A stretch of DNA of 64,000 nt. Origin: Tetrahymena thermophila SB210 (taxonomy: Eukaryota; Ciliophora; Oligohymenophorea; Hymenostomatida; Tetrahymenidae). The notes below the pieces were generated by a model. That model was not told where the DNA came from. It was given only the letters and a program-made list of their open reading frames with translations, and did not search any database. Below, piece after piece: positions 60,418 to 64,000 of this stretch. Both the position numbers and the translations under genes were made by a program. The DNA is taken from contig NW_002476571.1 of NCBI RefSeq assembly GCF_000189635.1, forward strand, positions 661,554 to 725,553, in the 5' to 3' direction. The stretch's first letter is position 1, and the number at the start of each line of letters is the position of its first letter.

Positions 60418-61946
60418 CTAACTTGATTGTAAATTTAAAAACTTTTTTTATTCTTTTAATAAATTAATTAACTTATTTATTTGTTGCTCTCGAAAATAGC
60501 CGAGGACTTATTTATATATTTTTTGTTTATTTATAGAAGGAATTCTGTAAATTTTGTTTTATAAAAAAACTTCCTATTTATTTTTCAATAAATTTTTTTA
60601 TTTATTTATTTACTTACTTATATACTTACAAAAGCAAATTGATTGTATTGCTTTGATTTATAGTTTCTTGAATAGATACGCTCAGCCATAAGCAAATTTT
60701 ATATAAAATTACAATTGATTATTTTATTGTAAGAAGCTATGGGTAATGTTTGTTTAATAATTTACTTGGGTATTTATTTAAAAATATAAACTTTATGACT
60801 AATATTTTTAAAAGAAAAACAAATTTTCAAAAAAATAAATAAATAAAAATGATATTACTAATATTCTTTAAATATAAATTAATTAACTTATCTGATTTAT
60901 TATTATTTGAGAGACACTTTGATTGACTTATGAATTCTTTTACATTTTCTTCTATCATAATAAATTTTTTATATTTAAACCTATAAATTTTATATAGAAA
61001 AGAGCAAATAATATTTATTAACTATTGACTTTAATATTAATTAATCTTGATCAATAATAATAATTAGTTGCAAACCTTTTTTTAGATTAGTTAGAATCAA
61101 TATATATTTTGGAATAGTAATTTAATCAAACATCTTAGATCACAAAATCCAAAAATTAATTCCCTTTCTTTATTTATAAATATAAAGTAATAGGCATAAA
61201 TATTAAATCCTTAACTCTAAATATCCATTTACAAAAATACATGAAAAAATTAAGGATAAATGAATTTTTTAAATATTGTTTATTTAAAATAAATGAATTT
61301 TATATGATTTATAAAATAAAGTATTAATTATTTTAAACAAAATAAAGTATCATATTTATGTAATTTTTTTAAAATGTTCTAAAAGATTATTATTTTAATT
61401 TAATTAAAAATTGTTAAGAATTTAAAGTGAAATATTTTATTATGTATAAATTCGTAAATTTTTTTTTATTTTTTAAAAAATGGTTTTTTGTTTCTTTTAA
61501 AAAGTAATTTTTAAATTAATAAATAACTAAATTCGAGCAATTGAGATAATTCTAATTAATTTGAATTGTTGGTTTTCATTATTATTAAAATAAATATTTT
61601 TAAATTAATTTGAAAGTATTTTAATTTATTTTAATAACTTACTTTTTTTAAAAATAATTTATTTTAACTCATTTTAACTAATATTTATAAAAGCAGTTTT
61701 CATCTAAATTTATGAAAAAAATGTATGTGAATGAACTCTGTATATTATGGAATCAATCAAATTCAAAAAAAGAATTTAATATAAAGAAAAAAAATTTTTA
61801 GGTTAATAAATAATGATCAAGCTAGAATTTGATAATCTTTGAATAGATATTTATTGATATTATTTAAGAAATTAGAATAGAAAGAAGATATATAAATAGA
61901 TATATAGAGATAGATAGATACTTTTCAATTTTAATAGAAGAAAAAA
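60418..61946. other. Divergent intergenic region
   Basis: About 1.5 kb between the starts of the receptor-like gene (minus) and the methyltransferase-like gene (plus). Both promoters must lie here. It has runs of TTTA near 60470-60620 and GATA-type repeats at 61885-61920. No gene or RNA was recognised. Confidence 0.55.
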
Positions 61947-62891
61947 ATGAGGAAACAATTGGAAAATTAAGGAAATACTATTAAAGTCAAAGTTAATTTT
62001 TTGGGGAAAGTGATGTGTGCTACTCTTACAATATGGAGTAATCTAACTTTCCTGTTGTTTGCTTTATTTTTCATCAACTTTTAGAGAGATATTCCTTTGT
62101 ATCTGAATATTAATCTTCATGTTAATGGATTATTCAATTTATGTGATGCAGTAGGTTTAGCTTGTGATCGTTATGAGCTAAAATCTATAGCAATTAGCTG
62201 TTTGTTTAACATTTTTCTCATTCTTACTTTTTGGATATAGCATGTTTTGATGGCAAAACTTTCTTTTAAGCTAAGAGTTAGCTAAATATTTCCAGAATAT
62301 CTTATTATTGAGAGACCTATGTATAATTTAGCTTCTTAATTTATTTATATAGTATCTTTTAGCCTGTGGTAGCCCACGGATTTGGTACTTTATAATTTCT
62401 CTCAAGAAAATATTATCATAGATATTATTGCATTTGTTGGTGTTCTAATCTTCTTAAAAAGTGTTTACGACCTTAATGAAGTAGCAGATTTGACTGGTTT
62501 TATCTTTATGAAAAGAGTTTTTTCAAGCAAAGAAATTCAATTTAATCAAAAGTACTTACCTCAAGATAATTCAGATGCAATAAAAGTATCACGAATTTAT
62601 AGAATGTGTAGACATCCTATGCAATTTGGCACATGTCTAATTATCTTGTTTGGAGGAAAATTTTGGAGTATTAGTAGGATCATCTATACTTTAGGCTTAA
62701 TAGCTGGAATAAATATTGGAATATCATACGAGGAGTCTAAGCTCGAAAATCTTTATGATTCTTATAAGAAGTATAAAGAAGAGATCCCTTTCAGATTGAT
62801 TCCTAATATATTTAATTTATTTAAAAATAGTAATAGCAACACTGATCAAACTGAAAAATTTACTAACTTAAAATAAGAAAAGGCTGATTGA
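61947..62891 (+). CDS. Membrane methyltransferase of the NnrU/MddA/ICMT type, 314 aa
   Basis: Single exon of 315 codons from ATG at 61947 to TGA at 62889-62891, with TAA and TAG inside read as Gln. There are about five or six hydrophobic helices. The N-terminal half has IQHVLMAKLSFK and an IERPMYNLASQFIY...WQP block that fits the QHS-x-MA and ERS-x-Y...WQP pattern of methanethiol S-methyltransferase (MddA)/NnrU proteins. The C-terminal half has CRHPMQFG and YEESKL...YDSYKKYKEEIPFRLIP, the RHP-x(3)G / E-E / Y-x-x-Y signature shared with isoprenylcysteine carboxyl methyltransferases, which binds S-adenosylmethionine. The likely reaction is methyl transfer to a small thiol or lipid substrate in a membrane. 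The exact substrate is inferred only. Confidence 0.85.
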
Positions 62892-63241
62892 CAAAGTAAT
62901 TGGTATAAAAATGATTGAAACCTAATAAAGCCATTAATTAATCAAAGTTAGTAGTGATTTTTTAAAAATCTTATTTAAATTTTATAAAATTTTAGTTAAA
63001 TAAAATCATTTATATTATTTCTTTGTGTATTGTTTTAATAAATTTTAGATTATAAATAAACAAAATTCATATCTCTAAAATTAAAACTATTATAAAACTA
63101 AAATGAAGAAAATTTCAATAAATCAAATAAAATCAGTGATTTAACTTATAAAAAGTTTTCTCATTCATTATCGTATCTTATTCTTTTTGAATTATTACAA
63201 ACAACTAAACTCTTAATTTACTGTTAATAAATGCAAACAGA

Positions 63242-63300
<59 letters not shown>

Positions 63301-64000
63301 ATAGATAGATAGATAGACTAGCCTTATTATTTTGAATCAAGTATTAAAAAATAATTTACTGTAAATCCTCATTAATTAATTAATACCTGTCCCATACTCA
63401 TTTTTTCCAAAGTTTTATTTTTTGAATATGGAAGAAAAAAATTATCCAGAATATTTACCATTATTTATTCAAGAATATATACAATAGTTAGATTTTATTG
63501 TATAAATAGAAATATATTATTTAATAGCTTTGACTTGGTTCTAAAAGTAAAATTTAAAATTACTATCTTTAATTTATTTAATTAGATATAAAAAATATTA
63601 TTTTAAAAAAAATCTAATTATTTTAAAGATTTTTGTAGACATTTTTGATCAAAATATTTGCTCTTTAACTACTACTCTAATTAATTCTTTATATTATAGA
63701 CAGACAGATAGATAGATATTAAAATTTTATTAATAGAATTATATAAATGTAAGTGATTTTGAAATAAATTTGATTGAGTTTGATAAAAAAATTAATTTCT
63801 GAGATAATGACATTTGAATTAATTTGATATTTTTATAGACTTTCATATTAATTCTTTTGAGGTAATAGAAATAGCATTTTGACTAAAAATATATTTTTGA
63901 TCAAATAAACATTTCAAGCATTAGTTTAAAATTTTGTAGTCTTTTGAAATATATTTTTAGGATATTTCTGATACCTTAAAAAAACATATATCAAAATCAA
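62892..64000. other. Intergenic, microsatellites, possible element end at 63363
   Basis: No gene was recognised to the end of the window. It holds the (AAAT)n/(GATA)n tract, another (GACA)(GATA) run at 63698-63718, and a stretch aaatcctcattaattaatta at 63363 related to the ends of the 51843-51972 element. Confidence 0.45.
63239..63316. repeat. (AAAT)n followed by (AGAT)n microsatellite
   Basis: About fifteen tandem TAAA units run straight into four GATA units. It is the longest simple repeat in the window and lies in noncoding DNA. Confidence 0.95.

Noticed and set aside
1..64000. tRNA, rRNA, telomere repeats
   Set aside because: No cloverleaf with a recognisable B-box, no rRNA core sequences and no tandem CCCCAA/GGGGTT were found by eye; a dedicated scan such as tRNAscan-SE would settle tRNAs.

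Overview
The window reads as nuclear DNA of a Tetrahymena-like (oligohymenophorean) ciliate. It is extremely AT-rich. Long reading frames are interrupted by TAA and TAG at positions where glutamine fits, and every gene that can be closed ends in TGA (ciliate code, TAA/TAG = Gln). Introns are short, AT-rich and GT...AG. There are no telomeric repeats, ribosome binding sites or operons. ORFs called with the standard code are therefore mostly fragments or shadows of longer genes. Calls were made by hand translation with the ciliate code; exon joins were checked for frame wherever exact positions are given.

Layout. 0-7.5 kb: a copy of a dispersed repeat, a compact seven-exon leucine-rich-repeat (LRR) gene, an atypical Rab-like GTPase, a broken Rab paralogue, a secreted possibly MACPF-like protein, and two more copies of the dispersed repeat. 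7.5-14.8 kb: a minus-strand LRR gene built from 20 near-identical exon-intron units of about 340 bp, with a small inverted-repeat element inside one intron. 16-17 kb: a decayed Tc1/mariner-type transposase. 18.2-21.3 kb: another intron-rich LRR gene. 22-33 kb: an array of six small secreted cysteine-rich genes (types A and B alternating, one A copy dead), spread by segmental duplication that also carried the 3' end of the LRR gene.

34.3-38.0 kb: a multi-exon protein kinase with a repeated 28-residue coiled-coil exon and a C-terminal zinc-finger-like cysteine motif. 39.6-45.5 kb: a complete ABCA-type full transporter (1820 aa). 45.9-50.5 kb: a tandem pair of LRR genes. 51.6-53.3 kb: a second 179-aa LRR gene matching the first one in the window. 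53.5-55.1 kb: a single-exon LRR protein. 55.3-60.4 kb: a 1693-aa single-exon multipass receptor-like protein with a GPS cleavage motif. 61.9-62.9 kb: a divergently transcribed membrane methyltransferase of the NnrU/MddA/ICMT type. The last kilobase holds only microsatellites and AT-rich DNA.

Two processes dominate. Exon-unit expansion produced the LRR arrays and the kinase coiled coil. Segmental or tandem duplication produced the cysteine-rich pairs and the twin LRR genes. The cysteine-rich family, with an eight-cysteine domain occurring twice per protein and a GPI-type tail, is the best candidate for an undescribed surface-protein system.
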